A DNA stretch of 11,430 nucleotides from Ascidiaceihabitans sp047624005 (GCA_047624005.1 JBLHPE010000083.1:1-11430); one strand, 5' to 3'; counted from the first letter of the stretch, positions 1-7,172 are shown. The notes: a model not told the origin generated them from the sequence alone. Program-made: numbers and translations.

Positions 1-43
1 CAATGCGATTTAGCTCGCGTTCGCTCATCATCACCCATCCCAT
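1..43 (-). CDS. Transposase N-terminus, ISNCY-like (partial, runs off the left edge)
   Basis: An ATG at 43-41 on the minus strand opens a frame reading MGWVMMSERELNRI before the window ends. It is preceded by a purine-rich ribosome-binding sequence (AGGGAG, complement of about 50-56). An opening with a SERELxRI core is how I remember ISNCY-family (integrase-core, DDE) transposases beginning, ahead of a helix-turn-helix. Only 14 codons are visible, so the family call rests on that short motif plus the repeated terminal sequence between this start codon and position 125. It could instead belong to another integrase-core IS family. The gene is transcribed away from the catabolic operon. Confidence 0.55.
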   Translation of the reverse strand, partial: MGWVMMSERELNRI

Positions 44-76
44 GCTCAATCTCCCTTTGTCCATTTGAACTAGAGA

Positions 77-118
77 GTGACATTCCTGCTTTGCACAGGG
101 GTGACATTATCGCTTTGC
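77..118. repeat. Two 18-bp direct repeats, probable transposase-binding sites at the IS end
   Basis: Unit 1 (77-94) and unit 2 (101-118) both read GTGACATT, three variable bases, then GCTTTGC. They match at 15 of 18 positions and start 24 bases apart. Spaced copies of one motif near the end of an element are a common way for a transposase to recognise that end. The role is inferred from position. Confidence 0.6.
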
Positions 119-142
119 GGCTACATTCAAATTACTTATAAT
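115..142 (+). promoter_or_regulatory. Possible hybrid outward promoter at the IS junction
   Basis: A perfect TATAAT lies at 137-142, just outside the inferred IS boundary. Sixteen bases upstream, inside the terminal IS repeat, is TTGCGG (115-120), sharing TTG with the -35 consensus. Together they would form a promoter firing towards the gene at 510 with a leader of about 360 bases. IS elements often create such hybrid promoters. The -35 match is weak and the region is AT-rich, so chance is a real alternative. Confidence 0.25.
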
Positions 143-509
143 TGGTATTATGTTAAAAAATAAAGATACATTCCAATTAAGACATGGTTATCAAAAAACA
201 AAATAAACAGTAAGCAGTAACGGTTCTGCAATATAAAACATAAAAAACGGATACTTACGATAGCCAATTGAACTAACGATCTCACAAGACCCGCGTGACT
301 AACGCTACATGGATACTCCCGACAACCCACTACCACATTAACAATAAAAATCAAATTTTGCGAAATGACGTTCCGTTCTGCGGTATTGGCACGCAGATAT
401 TTCCACTCTAGCATCACCTTTGGGCACAGGACACCAATGCAGTTGGTTCTTGTCCGCTTCGGGAGGATGATAGCTTGGAAAACAATTCGAATAAATTGTG
501 TGATAACTC
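126..509. other. AT-rich intergenic region upstream of the catabolic operon
   Basis: No convincing gene is seen in these 384 bases. Positions 126-360 are strongly AT-rich with runs of A and T, unlike the flanking coding DNA; 360-509 returns to average composition. Short open frames exist on both strands, but none has a ribosome-binding site together with recognisable protein character. The region should hold the operon's native promoter, but I could not identify a convincing -35/-10 pair near 510. No regulator gene is adjacent on this side: the IS occupies the place where one might be expected. Confidence 0.6.
482..499. promoter_or_regulatory. Inverted repeat just upstream of the first operon gene, candidate operator
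   Basis: ACAATT (482-487) and AATTGT (494-499) form a perfect 6-bp inverted repeat with a 6-base spacer, ending 10 bases before the ATG at 510. A regulator dimer could bind here and block transcription or leader clearance. Half-sites this short and AT-rich occur by chance fairly often, and no regulator is encoded in the window. Confidence 0.25.
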
Positions 510-2219
510 ATGACTGGCTTAACAGGAATGAGTGCAGACAGCGCAGTTGCGCATGTTCTTGCGACCAATCCCGCATTTGCTTTGACTGAAGCAACCATTC
601 GCGGCGTTTCTTATCGGGTGTTTGAAAATGCGCCCCCTCATGTGGCGGCGATGTTGTATGGCAGCCGTGAGGCCCAAGGCAACGGCAGCTATGAATATCT
701 GGTTTACGGTGATGAACGTTGGACCTTTGATGATTTTTTAAACGACGTCAGCCGTATTTCCCATGTTTTGCGCGACACATTTGGTGTTGTTAAAGGACAG
801 CCTGTTGCCATCGCGATGCGGAATTGCCCCGAATTGATGATTTTGACTATGGCAATTGCGTCTGTCGGTGCCGTGACTGTATTCGTGAACGCATGGTGGA
901 CCACACAGGAATTAGATTACGCGCTGAAAGACAGTGGCGCTAAGCTGATCTTTGCAGATGGTGATCGCGCTGATCGGATGATGCCGATAATTGACCCGTT
1001 GGGATTGACCCTAGTTGGTGTACGCGACGCAGACGGTAAGACGGAGCTTAGCTATAAATCTCTAATTAATTCAATGGATAACACAAAATCAGTTGATGTT
1101 GAAGTGGAACCCGATGACGACTTTGCAATCATGTACTCTTCTGGCACAACTGGGCATCCTAAGGGAGTTGTGCAAACGCACCGTGGCGCGATTAACGCCG
1201 TATTTACGTGGCTGCTGCAAGGGGCCAGCGCACCGTTTATGTTGGAGGCTGAACCCGATCAAAACAACCCTGCCCCGCGCCCATCCGTATTGGTTGTCAC
1301 ACCCTTGTTTCATGTCACAGCAACGCATCCGATGTTTCTGTTAAGCATTCCTGCTGGTGCCAAAGTTGCATTGATCTACAAATGGGACGCCGCCGAGGCC
1401 GTCCGCATTATTCGTGATGAAAAAATCACCCGTTTTCTGGGTGTCCCAACCCAATCGGCAGATTTAATGACCGCTGCTCGTGATCTGGGAGAAACGTTAC
1501 CGTCACTGGACTATATGGGATCAGGTGGCGCAAAACGGCCCGCCTCTCAAGTTTCTGAACTTGCTAACTTATTCCCCAATGCGGTTGTCTCAACTGGATG
1601 GGGAATGACAGAAACCAACGCTGTCGGTATCGGAATGGGTGGTCAGGACTATGAGGACCGCCCAGCCGCTGCTGGCAAACCACATCCACCACTGCAAGAC
1701 GTTATATTCCTTGGTGATGACGGGACTGAAGTTGCGCAAGGCGAAATCGGTGAAATCACTGTAAAAAGTGCCTGTAACATGCGGTGTTACCTCAATAAAC
1801 CCCAAGCTACGGCAGAGGTTTTTCAAAACGGTTGGCTGCGCACGGGTGACTTGGGGTATATTGATACCGACGGTTTTATTACCATCGTAGACCGCAAGAA
1901 AAACATCATTATCCGTGGTGGCGAAAACATAGCCTGTCTAGATGTTGAAGGTGCGTTGCATCGTCATCCAAGCGTTGCCGAAGCCTGTGTGTTCTCTGTT
2001 CCAGATGAACGGTTGGGCGAAATTGTTGGGGCTGGAATTCAAATCAAACTGGGTCATGAAACGACTGTATCTGATCTACAATCGTTCCTCACCGATCACA
2101 TAGCAAAATTCAAAGTCCCGCAGCATATCTGGCTGCAATCAGAACCCCTACCCCGTGGTGCAACGGACAAAATCGACCGACGTGCACTACAAGCCATCTG
2201 CCTAAAGGATCACTCATGA
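510..2219 (+). CDS. Acyl-CoA synthetase (fatty/organic acid-CoA ligase, AMP-forming)
   Basis: This activates a carboxylic acid with ATP and CoA through an acyl-adenylate, the entry step of the pathway encoded downstream. The 569 residues carry all the ANL-superfamily signatures: phosphate loop YSSGTTGHPKG (209-219), GWGMTET (363-369), TGDLG with the ribose-binding Asp (445-449), the hinge DRKKNIIIRGGENI (461-474), and the catalytic lysine K554 in ATDKIDRR near the C-terminus. The hinge has Asn where RKKD is common, and the C-terminal motif has TDK instead of TGK; neither should abolish activity. Length is normal for FadD-like or CaiC-like ligases. The ATG at 510 has no clear ribosome-binding site. 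An ATG at 528 is an alternative, but its AGGA lies too close. First gene of the operon; its stop overlaps the next start by 4 nt. Acid specificity cannot be deduced. Confidence 0.9.
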   Translation: MTGLTGMSADSAVAHVLATNPAFALTEATIRGVSYRVFENAPPHVAAMLYGSREAQGNGSYEYLVYGDERWTFDDFLNDVSRISHVLRDTFGVVKGQPVAIAMRNCPELMILTMAIASVGAVTVFVNAWWTTQELDYALKDSGAKLIFADGDRADRMMPIIDPLGLTLVGVRDADGKTELSYKSLINSMDNTKSVDVEVEPDDDFAIMYSSGTTGHPKGVVQTHRGAINAVFTWLLQGASAPFMLEAEPDQNNPAPRPSVLVVTPLFHVTATHPMFLLSIPAGAKVALIYKWDAAEAVRIIRDEKITRFLGVPTQSADLMTAARDLGETLPSLDYMGSGGAKRPASQVSELANLFPNAVVSTGWGMTETNAVGIGMGGQDYEDRPAAAGKPHPPLQDVIFLGDDGTEVAQGEIGEITVKSACNMRCYLNKPQATAEVFQNGWLRTGDLGYIDTDGFITIVDRKKNIIIRGGENIACLDVEGALHRHPSVAEACVFSVPDERLGEIVGAGIQIKLGHETTVSDLQSFLTDHIAKFKVPQHIWLQSEPLPRGATDKIDRRALQAICLKDHS

Positions 2220-3505
2220 CGCTGTCACAAACTGAAATTGGCGACTACATCGCATCATCTGGCCACAAGGCATGGGAAGTTGAGGGGTTGGACCCGTCGA
2301 CGCCTATGCGCGAGATTAGAACCGTTGGCATTATTGGTGCTGGTACAATGGGTGGTGGCATTGCGATGAACTTTGCTACTGCGGGCTTCAACGTTCGCAT
2401 CGTCGAGACAAAGCAAGAGGCCCTTGATCGCGGGCTTGCCGTTGTGCGAGGCAATTATCAACGTAGCTCTGACAAAGGCCGCTTTCCTCAGGATGAAGTC
2501 GAGGCACGCATGGACCGCTTTCAGGGCTGTCTGTCGCTTGCAGATTTGTCTGAATGTGACTTGGTGATTGAAGCCGTGTTTGAGAATATGGACCTCAAGA
2601 AACAGATTTTCACCGAGCTTGATCGGGTCATGAAAAAGGGCGCAATTCTCGCGACAAATACATCGGCGTTGAATATTGACGAGATTGCAGCTGTCACCAG
2701 TCGTCCTCAAGACGTGATCGGTCTCCACTTTTTCTCGCCTGCTAATGTAATGAAGCTTCTAGAAATCGTGCGTGCGGAAAAGACGGCAGATGATGTTGTA
2801 GCAACGTCAATGAACTTAGCCAAAACTATCAATAAGATTGCGACACTTGTTGGTGTTTGCCCTGGTTTTGTTGGAAACCGAATTTTGTTTGCGCGCCAGA
2901 TCCAAGCTGGAAAACTGGTATATCAAGGCGTGATGCCGTGGGACGTCGATGCAGCCCTTAATGCGTTTGGCTTCAAGATGGGTCCGTTTCAGATGAGCGA
3001 TCTTGCTGGCCTTGATATCGGTTGGTCCAAAGGGGTCACGACCGACAATCCGATTCGCGATGCGCTTTGCGAATTGGACCGGCGTGGGCAAAAGACAAAG
3101 GCCGGTTTTTATGATTATGATGAAAACCGTCGTCCTATTCCATCTGACATAACAGCAGGTATCATTCGTGACATCACAGGTGCAGAACCCTCGCAAATGG
3201 CAGCAGATGAAATTCTAAAACGCTGTATCCATCCAATGATTAACGAAGCTGTCAAAATCCTCGAAGAGAACAAGGCACAACGGCCTTCGGACATCGATGT
3301 GGTCTGGTTGAACGGTTATGGCTGGCCGCCCAACACTGGTGGCCCCATGATGTACGGTGATATGGTTGGTGCATCAGCTGTACTAGAAACCATGGAGCAA
3401 ATGGGTGACGAAGATCCGGCATTCACTCCTGCTCAAACTTTGCGCGATTTAGCCGCCTCTGGTGGCAAATTTACTGAAATCGATACCGGAGGGCTGAAGG
3501 TATGA
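2216..3505 (+). CDS. L-3-hydroxyacyl-CoA dehydrogenase, FadB/MFE1 C-terminal-half type
   Basis: This oxidises (S)-3-hydroxyacyl-CoA to 3-ketoacyl-CoA with NAD+. After a 35-residue N-terminal extension, a Rossmann domain carries GAGTMG (41-46). Catalytic residues known from human HAD are present: S150 in NTSAL, H171 and E183 (the His-Glu dyad, in HFFSP and LLEIV) and N221 in GFVGNR. Two C-terminal helical domains follow (about 215-301 and 330-420). The second contains NGYGWPPNTGGPMMYGD (366-382), close to the end of peroxisomal bifunctional enzyme EHHADH as I remember it. The protein is therefore the dehydrogenase half of a bifunctional beta-oxidation enzyme without its hydratase half; a separate hydratase is the next gene. 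It starts at the ATGA overlap with the ligase, with AAAGGA (2204-2209) six bases upstream. Confidence 0.9.
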   Translation: MTLSQTEIGDYIASSGHKAWEVEGLDPSTPMREIRTVGIIGAGTMGGGIAMNFATAGFNVRIVETKQEALDRGLAVVRGNYQRSSDKGRFPQDEVEARMDRFQGCLSLADLSECDLVIEAVFENMDLKKQIFTELDRVMKKGAILATNTSALNIDEIAAVTSRPQDVIGLHFFSPANVMKLLEIVRAEKTADDVVATSMNLAKTINKIATLVGVCPGFVGNRILFARQIQAGKLVYQGVMPWDVDAALNAFGFKMGPFQMSDLAGLDIGWSKGVTTDNPIRDALCELDRRGQKTKAGFYDYDENRRPIPSDITAGIIRDITGAEPSQMAADEILKRCIHPMINEAVKILEENKAQRPSDIDVVWLNGYGWPPNTGGPMMYGDMVGASAVLETMEQMGDEDPAFTPAQTLRDLAASGGKFTEIDTGGLKV

Positions 3506-4281
3506 GTTATGAATTCATCACGACCGAAAAAAAGGACCACATTCTCGTTGTTACGATGAATCGTCCCGCAGTCTACAATGCCGTCCATGTCGATATGCAT
3601 AACGAGATGTCGGATTGTTGGGACGCTTTCGCTGCCGATCAAGACCTGTGGGTCGCAGTTCTAACGGGTGCGGGTGACAAGGCATTTTCTGCAGGCAACG
3701 ATTTGAAAGCGACTGCAAAGGGCGGCAACTTAAAGCCAATGCCAGACAGCGGTTTTGCTGGTCTCTCATCACGCTATGATCTTGAGAAACCTATAATCGC
3801 AGCCGTCAACGGGTTTGCGATGGGCGGCGGTTTTGAAACTGCGCTCAGCTGCGATATCTTGATTGCGTCAGAGAATGCAAAGTTCGCCTTGCCCGAAGTC
3901 AAAGTTGGTTTCTTTGCAGCCGCCTCCGGTGTGCAGCGGTTGTCGCGCTATATCGGGCGCCTTGCCGCGCAAGAAATGATGTTCACAGGCCGCACCATTT
4001 TGGCAGATGAAGCGTTGAAAATGGGCTGCGTGAATGCTGTTGTACCACATGATCAACTGATGGGCGCGGCGATGGCTAAGGCCGAAGAGCTTTGTAACGT
4101 TTCACCATCAGCCGTGAAAGCGACCAAACGCGTGTTAAACGAAATGATGAAGGGTGACGGTATGCAAGCCAGCATAGCCCATTCCCGCGTGGTCATTGCT
4201 GACCTTGCAAAAACAGAAGACTTTAAAGAAGGCGTTCAAGCCTTTGTTGAGAAACGCAAACCCAATTGGGTCAACAAATAG
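3502..4281 (+). CDS. Enoyl-CoA hydratase (crotonase superfamily)
   Basis: This likely adds water across the 2,3 double bond of an enoyl-CoA to give the 3-hydroxyacyl-CoA used by the preceding dehydrogenase. It has 259 residues, the usual length. Oxyanion-hole segments are AFSAGNDLKA (61-70) and NGFAMGGGF (103-111). Both glutamates that act in rat mitochondrial hydratase have counterparts: E112 in GGGFETALSCD and E132 in LPEVKVG. This favours a true hydratase/dehydratase over an isomerase or ring hydrolase. The segment after E132 (FFAAASGVQRL) departs from the usual PGAGGTQRL, and the protein resembles CaiD/carnitinyl-CoA-dehydratase-like members, so a non-standard acyl chain is plausible. It overlaps the previous stop by 4 nt (ATGA), with GGAGG at 3488-3492 as its ribosome-binding site. 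Confidence 0.85.
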   Translation: MSYEFITTEKKDHILVVTMNRPAVYNAVHVDMHNEMSDCWDAFAADQDLWVAVLTGAGDKAFSAGNDLKATAKGGNLKPMPDSGFAGLSSRYDLEKPIIAAVNGFAMGGGFETALSCDILIASENAKFALPEVKVGFFAAASGVQRLSRYIGRLAAQEMMFTGRTILADEALKMGCVNAVVPHDQLMGAAMAKAEELCNVSPSAVKATKRVLNEMMKGDGMQASIAHSRVVIADLAKTEDFKEGVQAFVEKRKPNWVNK

Positions 4282-4282
4282 A

Positions 4283-4288
4283 AGAGAG
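4283..4288 (+). promoter_or_regulatory. Ribosome-binding site that fixes the acyl-CoA dehydrogenase start
   Basis: AGAGAG lies six bases before the ATG at 4295. The open frame itself extends upstream to 4196, but that part runs inside the hydratase gene, so this site and the loss of protein similarity upstream support 4295 as the true start. Confidence 0.55.
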
Positions 4289-4294
4289 CTGAAA

Positions 4295-5611
4295 ATGTCT
4301 GATACACAAACACCATTCGAGATGAACAATCTGGAAATGTCTGAGAAAAACAAGCCATTGCTGAACGCAGTGACGAAACACATCCGCGAAAATGTCGATC
4401 CAATAACTGAAGAGTTTTATACTCTGGGCGAAGGCCGCGCAAATCGCTGGTCTTATGGCGAAGGTCAATTGGAATTGTTGGAAACTGTGAAGCAAAAGGC
4501 ACGGGATGCCGGTCTTTGGAACTTCTTTTTACCAAACGCGGAAACGGGCGAAGGGCTGTCCAATTTGGACTACGCCTACATCGCCGCAGAGCTGGGTAAG
4601 AACCCCCTCGCTTCTGAAACGCTGAACTGTTCTGCCCCTGATACGGGCAACATGGAAGTGCTGGAGCGCATTGGAACCCAAGCCCAAAAAGACGAATGGT
4701 TGAAGCCGCTCTTGGCTGGTAAAATTCGTTCCGCGTTTGCGATGACCGAACCAGATCGCGCGTCCTCGGATGCCAAGAACATTGGCATGACGGCTGTGCT
4801 TGAAAACGGTGAATGGGTGATGAACGGCGAGAAGTATTATATCTCCGGTGCTGGTGATCCGCGCTGTAAGATTATGATCGTTATGGTTAAAACTTCTCCT
4901 GATGCAGAAGCGTTCCGCCAGCAATCTCAAATCCTTGTGCCGATGGATAACCCTGGTGTGAAAATCCTTGGCCCGATGCACGTCTTTGGCCACGATGATG
5001 CGCCACACGGCCACATGCACATCAAATTTGATAACGTGCGTGTGCCCGAGGAAAACATTCTTTGGGGTGAAGGCCGTGGGTTTGAAATCAGCCAAGTCCG
5101 TCTTGGCCCAGGTCGTATCCACCACTGCATGCGTTCCATTGGCCAAGCCGAAAAGGCACTTGATCTGATGATTGACCGTGGCCTAAGCCGCGTAGCATTT
5201 GGTAAGAAAATAGTTGATCTAGGCAAAAACATGGAAACAATTTCACGCGCCAAGATCGAGATTGAATCCATGCGTTTACTGGTTCTTAAAGCCGCCAAAG
5301 CAATGGATGTGCTTGGCAATAAAGAGGCCCGCATTTGGGTGTCGATGATCAAAGCCAAAGTGCCAGAGCAAGTCTGCGATATCATCGACCAAGCGATGCA
5401 AGTGCACGGTGCGACAGGCATCAGCCAATGGTCACCGCTATCCAACATGTATGCGCAACAACGTACATTGCGTTATGCGGATGGTCCTGATGAGGTGCAT
5501 CACCATGTTATCGCACGTAATGAGGTGCAGACATATAAAGACAGCAATTCACGTCAATCTGCTGCGAAAAAGGAATCCAAAGCACGGGGTTCTGCGGGGT
5601 TCATGGGATGA
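4295..5611 (+). CDS. Acyl-CoA dehydrogenase, ACAD10/ACAD11-like
   Basis: An FAD enzyme expected to desaturate acyl-CoA at the 2,3 position, passing electrons to ETF. From the ATG at 4295 it has 438 residues. The stretch 111-122 (NCSAPDTGNMEV), the FAD-binding MTEPDRASSD (150-159), SGAGDPRCKI (184-193), GEGRGFEISQ (258-267) and GRIHHCMR (273-280) agree closely with the dehydrogenase domain of human ACAD11 as I recall it, so it belongs to that branch rather than to the medium- or short-chain group. In LRYADGPDEVH (392-402), D396 aligns with the catalytic glutamate of MCAD, giving an Asp base. ACAD10/11 and bacterial LvaC act in 4-hydroxy-acid breakdown with an APH-type kinase; no kinase domain is fused or encoded nearby. 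A Lys/Ser-rich tail (about 415-438) looks disordered. The gap to the hydratase is 13 nt. Confidence 0.88.
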   Translation: MSDTQTPFEMNNLEMSEKNKPLLNAVTKHIRENVDPITEEFYTLGEGRANRWSYGEGQLELLETVKQKARDAGLWNFFLPNAETGEGLSNLDYAYIAAELGKNPLASETLNCSAPDTGNMEVLERIGTQAQKDEWLKPLLAGKIRSAFAMTEPDRASSDAKNIGMTAVLENGEWVMNGEKYYISGAGDPRCKIMIVMVKTSPDAEAFRQQSQILVPMDNPGVKILGPMHVFGHDDAPHGHMHIKFDNVRVPEENILWGEGRGFEISQVRLGPGRIHHCMRSIGQAEKALDLMIDRGLSRVAFGKKIVDLGKNMETISRAKIEIESMRLLVLKAAKAMDVLGNKEARIWVSMIKAKVPEQVCDIIDQAMQVHGATGISQWSPLSNMYAQQRTLRYADGPDEVHHHVIARNEVQTYKDSNSRQSAAKKESKARGSAGFMG

Positions 5612-6378
5612 ACATGTTCGATTTGACAGGCAAAGTGGCGCTTTTAACTGGCGCCTCCAAGGGCATGGGACTTGAGATGGCCAAAGGTCTGGCCCAGCAC
5701 GGCGCGACAGTGGTGATTTCATCGCGCAACCAAGGTGACTTGGATGCGGCGGCGGATGCTATAAACGAAGCTGTGGGCGCTAAACGCGCCTATGGCGTCG
5801 CTTCCAACATCGTGCACAAGGAACGCCTGCAAGAGTTGGTGGACAAGACTCACGAGATTGCAGGCCCTATCGATATTGTCGTCGGGAATGCAGGTGTAAA
5901 TCCGTATTTTGGCCCCATCGCAGATATCTCTGACGAGGCTTACGAGCGGACGATGAATGCCAACGTGCAGTCCAACCTGTGGCTTGCCAAAATGGTGGCC
6001 CCTGACATGGCTGCCAAAGGCAATGGGTCGATGATGTTCACCTCGTCTATTGGTGCATTCAAAGCATCAGATAGCCTTGGAACTTATGGCATGTCTAAGC
6101 TGGCATTGATTGGATTGGTGCGCAATTTAGCGATGGAAATGGGCCCACAAGGCATTCGGTTTAATGCCATCTGCCCCGGCTTGGTCAAAACAGACTTTGC
6201 CCGGGAATTGTGGGACAAACCTGGTGTTGAGGAAAAGTACTCCAAACACATTCCGTTGCGCCGTTTGGGGGAACCTGATGATTTCGCGGGCCTCGCTGTC
6301 TTCCTTGGTTCAGATGCAAGCAAATACATGACCGGACAGGCGTTAACCGTCTGTGGTGGTTCAAGCATGTGGGCGTAA
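5608..6378 (+). CDS. Short-chain dehydrogenase/reductase (classical SDR), first copy
   Basis: An NAD(P)-dependent alcohol/ketone oxidoreductase; the substrate is probably a hydroxy or keto group on a pathway intermediate. The 256 residues show the cofactor glycine motif TGASKGMG (14-21), NAG (94-96), N119, and the catalytic S147, Y160 and K164 (YGMSK). R40 after the second strand (ISSR) suggests NADP(H) preference. After the third strand, ASN (65-67) has Asn where many SDRs have the adenine-contacting Asp. The C-terminal GQALTVCGG is typical of 3-ketoacyl reductase or DHRS4-like proteins. It overlaps the acyl-CoA dehydrogenase stop (ATGA). GGGG at 5596-5599 fits the start at 5608; an ATG at 5614 is an alternative. 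It is clearly divergent from the SDR that follows, so not a recent duplicate. Confidence 0.85.
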   Translation: MNMFDLTGKVALLTGASKGMGLEMAKGLAQHGATVVISSRNQGDLDAAADAINEAVGAKRAYGVASNIVHKERLQELVDKTHEIAGPIDIVVGNAGVNPYFGPIADISDEAYERTMNANVQSNLWLAKMVAPDMAAKGNGSMMFTSSIGAFKASDSLGTYGMSKLALIGLVRNLAMEMGPQGIRFNAICPGLVKTDFARELWDKPGVEEKYSKHIPLRRLGEPDDFAGLAVFLGSDASKYMTGQALTVCGGSSMWA

Positions 6379-6381
6379 ATT

Positions 6382-7155
6382 ATGGAACTTAAAGACAAAA
6401 TTATCGTTGTGACGGGTGCTGCAAGCGGTATTGGTCGTGCGATGTGCATTCGCTACGCTGCCGAGGGTGCCAAGGCTGTGATTTGCGTTGATCGTGATGA
6501 AGTTGGCGCACAAGAGACAGCCAAGAAAATCAATAGTATAGCAATCAAAGTTGATGTCGCTGACGAGACCCAAATCAAAGCGATGATCGATCGTGTAGAG
6601 GCTGAAGTTGGCCCCATCGATCTGTTCTGTTCAAACGCAGGTATTTCGGTTGCAGGCGGTGTCGAAGTGCCAAACGATGAATGGCAGCGCATATGGGACA
6701 TCAACGTGATGAGCCACGTTTGGGCCGCTCGCCATTTGGTGCCAATGATGGCAGCCCGTGGTGGTGGATACCTGTTGAACACGTCCTCGGCTGCTGGACT
6801 GCTAAATCAAGTCGGCTCTGCCCCTTACGGAGTGACGAAACACGCGGCCGTTGGTCTGGCTGAATGGATGGCTATGACCTATGGCGATCAAGGGATCAAA
6901 GTGTCAGTTCTTTGCCCACAAGCCGTACGGACAGAAATGACACGTGGGCATGAAGATCATGTCGCTGCAATTGACGGTATGATGGAACCCGATGTTGTTG
7001 CGGACGCTTGTGTACAAACGATCAGTGACGAGACGTTCCTTGTTCTGCCTCACAAAGAAGTCATTGGCTATATGAAAGCCAAGACAGAAAACTATGACCG
7101 CTGGATTGGCGGTATGCGTAAACTAAACCGCAAATATGGCGGCTTTGACGCTTAA
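6382..7155 (+). CDS. Short-chain dehydrogenase/reductase (classical SDR), second copy
   Basis: A 257-residue classical SDR with TGAASGIG (11-18), SNAG (84-87), N108, and catalytic S136, Y149 and K153 (YGVTK). D37 in CVDRD at the end of the second strand indicates NAD(H), which favours an oxidative role, in contrast to the arginine at the matching place in the neighbouring SDR. The C-terminal part (about 210-257) differs from ketoacyl reductases: it ends in a basic, Tyr/Trp-containing tail (YDRWIGGMRKLNRKYGG), as in SDRs annotated for steroid or alcohol oxidation. It begins 3 nt after the previous stop with only a weak ribosome-binding sequence, so translation is probably coupled. The substrate is unknown. 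Confidence 0.85.
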   Translation: MELKDKIIVVTGAASGIGRAMCIRYAAEGAKAVICVDRDEVGAQETAKKINSIAIKVDVADETQIKAMIDRVEAEVGPIDLFCSNAGISVAGGVEVPNDEWQRIWDINVMSHVWAARHLVPMMAARGGGYLLNTSSAAGLLNQVGSAPYGVTKHAAVGLAEWMAMTYGDQGIKVSVLCPQAVRTEMTRGHEDHVAAIDGMMEPDVVADACVQTISDETFLVLPHKEVIGYMKAKTENYDRWIGGMRKLNRKYGGFDA

Positions 7156-7172
7156 CTTTAAGGAACAAAAAT

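Larger units (their letters stand above)
1..125 (-). mobile_element. Terminal segment of an insertion sequence (transposase-proximal end)
   Basis: This holds the 5' end of a transposase gene followed by about 80 non-coding bases with two 18-bp direct repeats, typical of IS ends with several transposase-binding sites. I place the outer boundary near 125 because the minus strand would then begin TGTAGCC (a TG terminal dinucleotide), and because composition turns sharply AT-rich from 126. The boundary is an inference: the other IS end and any target-site duplication are outside the window. Confidence 0.5.

Noticed and set aside
139..179. Inverted repeat TAATTGG / CCAATTA with a 27-base loop
   Set aside because: Seven-base arms in AT-rich DNA with a long loop and no T-run or GC stem; expected by chance.
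148..417. 89-residue open frame on the minus strand in the AT-rich region
   Set aside because: It has no ribosome-binding site, is biased to residues encoded by AT-rich codons, shows no recognisable motif, and would cross the compositional boundary near 360.
443..471. TTGGTT-N17-GATGAT as the native promoter of the operon
   Set aside because: Only about half of each hexamer matches consensus and there is no supporting context, so it was not annotated.
2255..2728. 157-residue minus-strand open frame opposite the hydroxyacyl-CoA dehydrogenase
   Set aside because: Antisense shadow of a gene with complete catalytic motifs; no ribosome-binding site or recognisable protein character.
510..4281. 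Carnitine/crotonobetaine operon (CaiC-, CaiD-like genes)
   Set aside because: The ligase and hydratase resemble these only at superfamily level. No CaiB-type CoA transferase or carnitine transporter is present, and the ACAD is ACAD10/11-like rather than CaiA-like.
4529..5146. 205-residue open frame on the minus strand
   Set aside because: It lies wholly inside the acyl-CoA dehydrogenase gene, is rich in His/Arg as expected for an antisense shadow, and has no family features.
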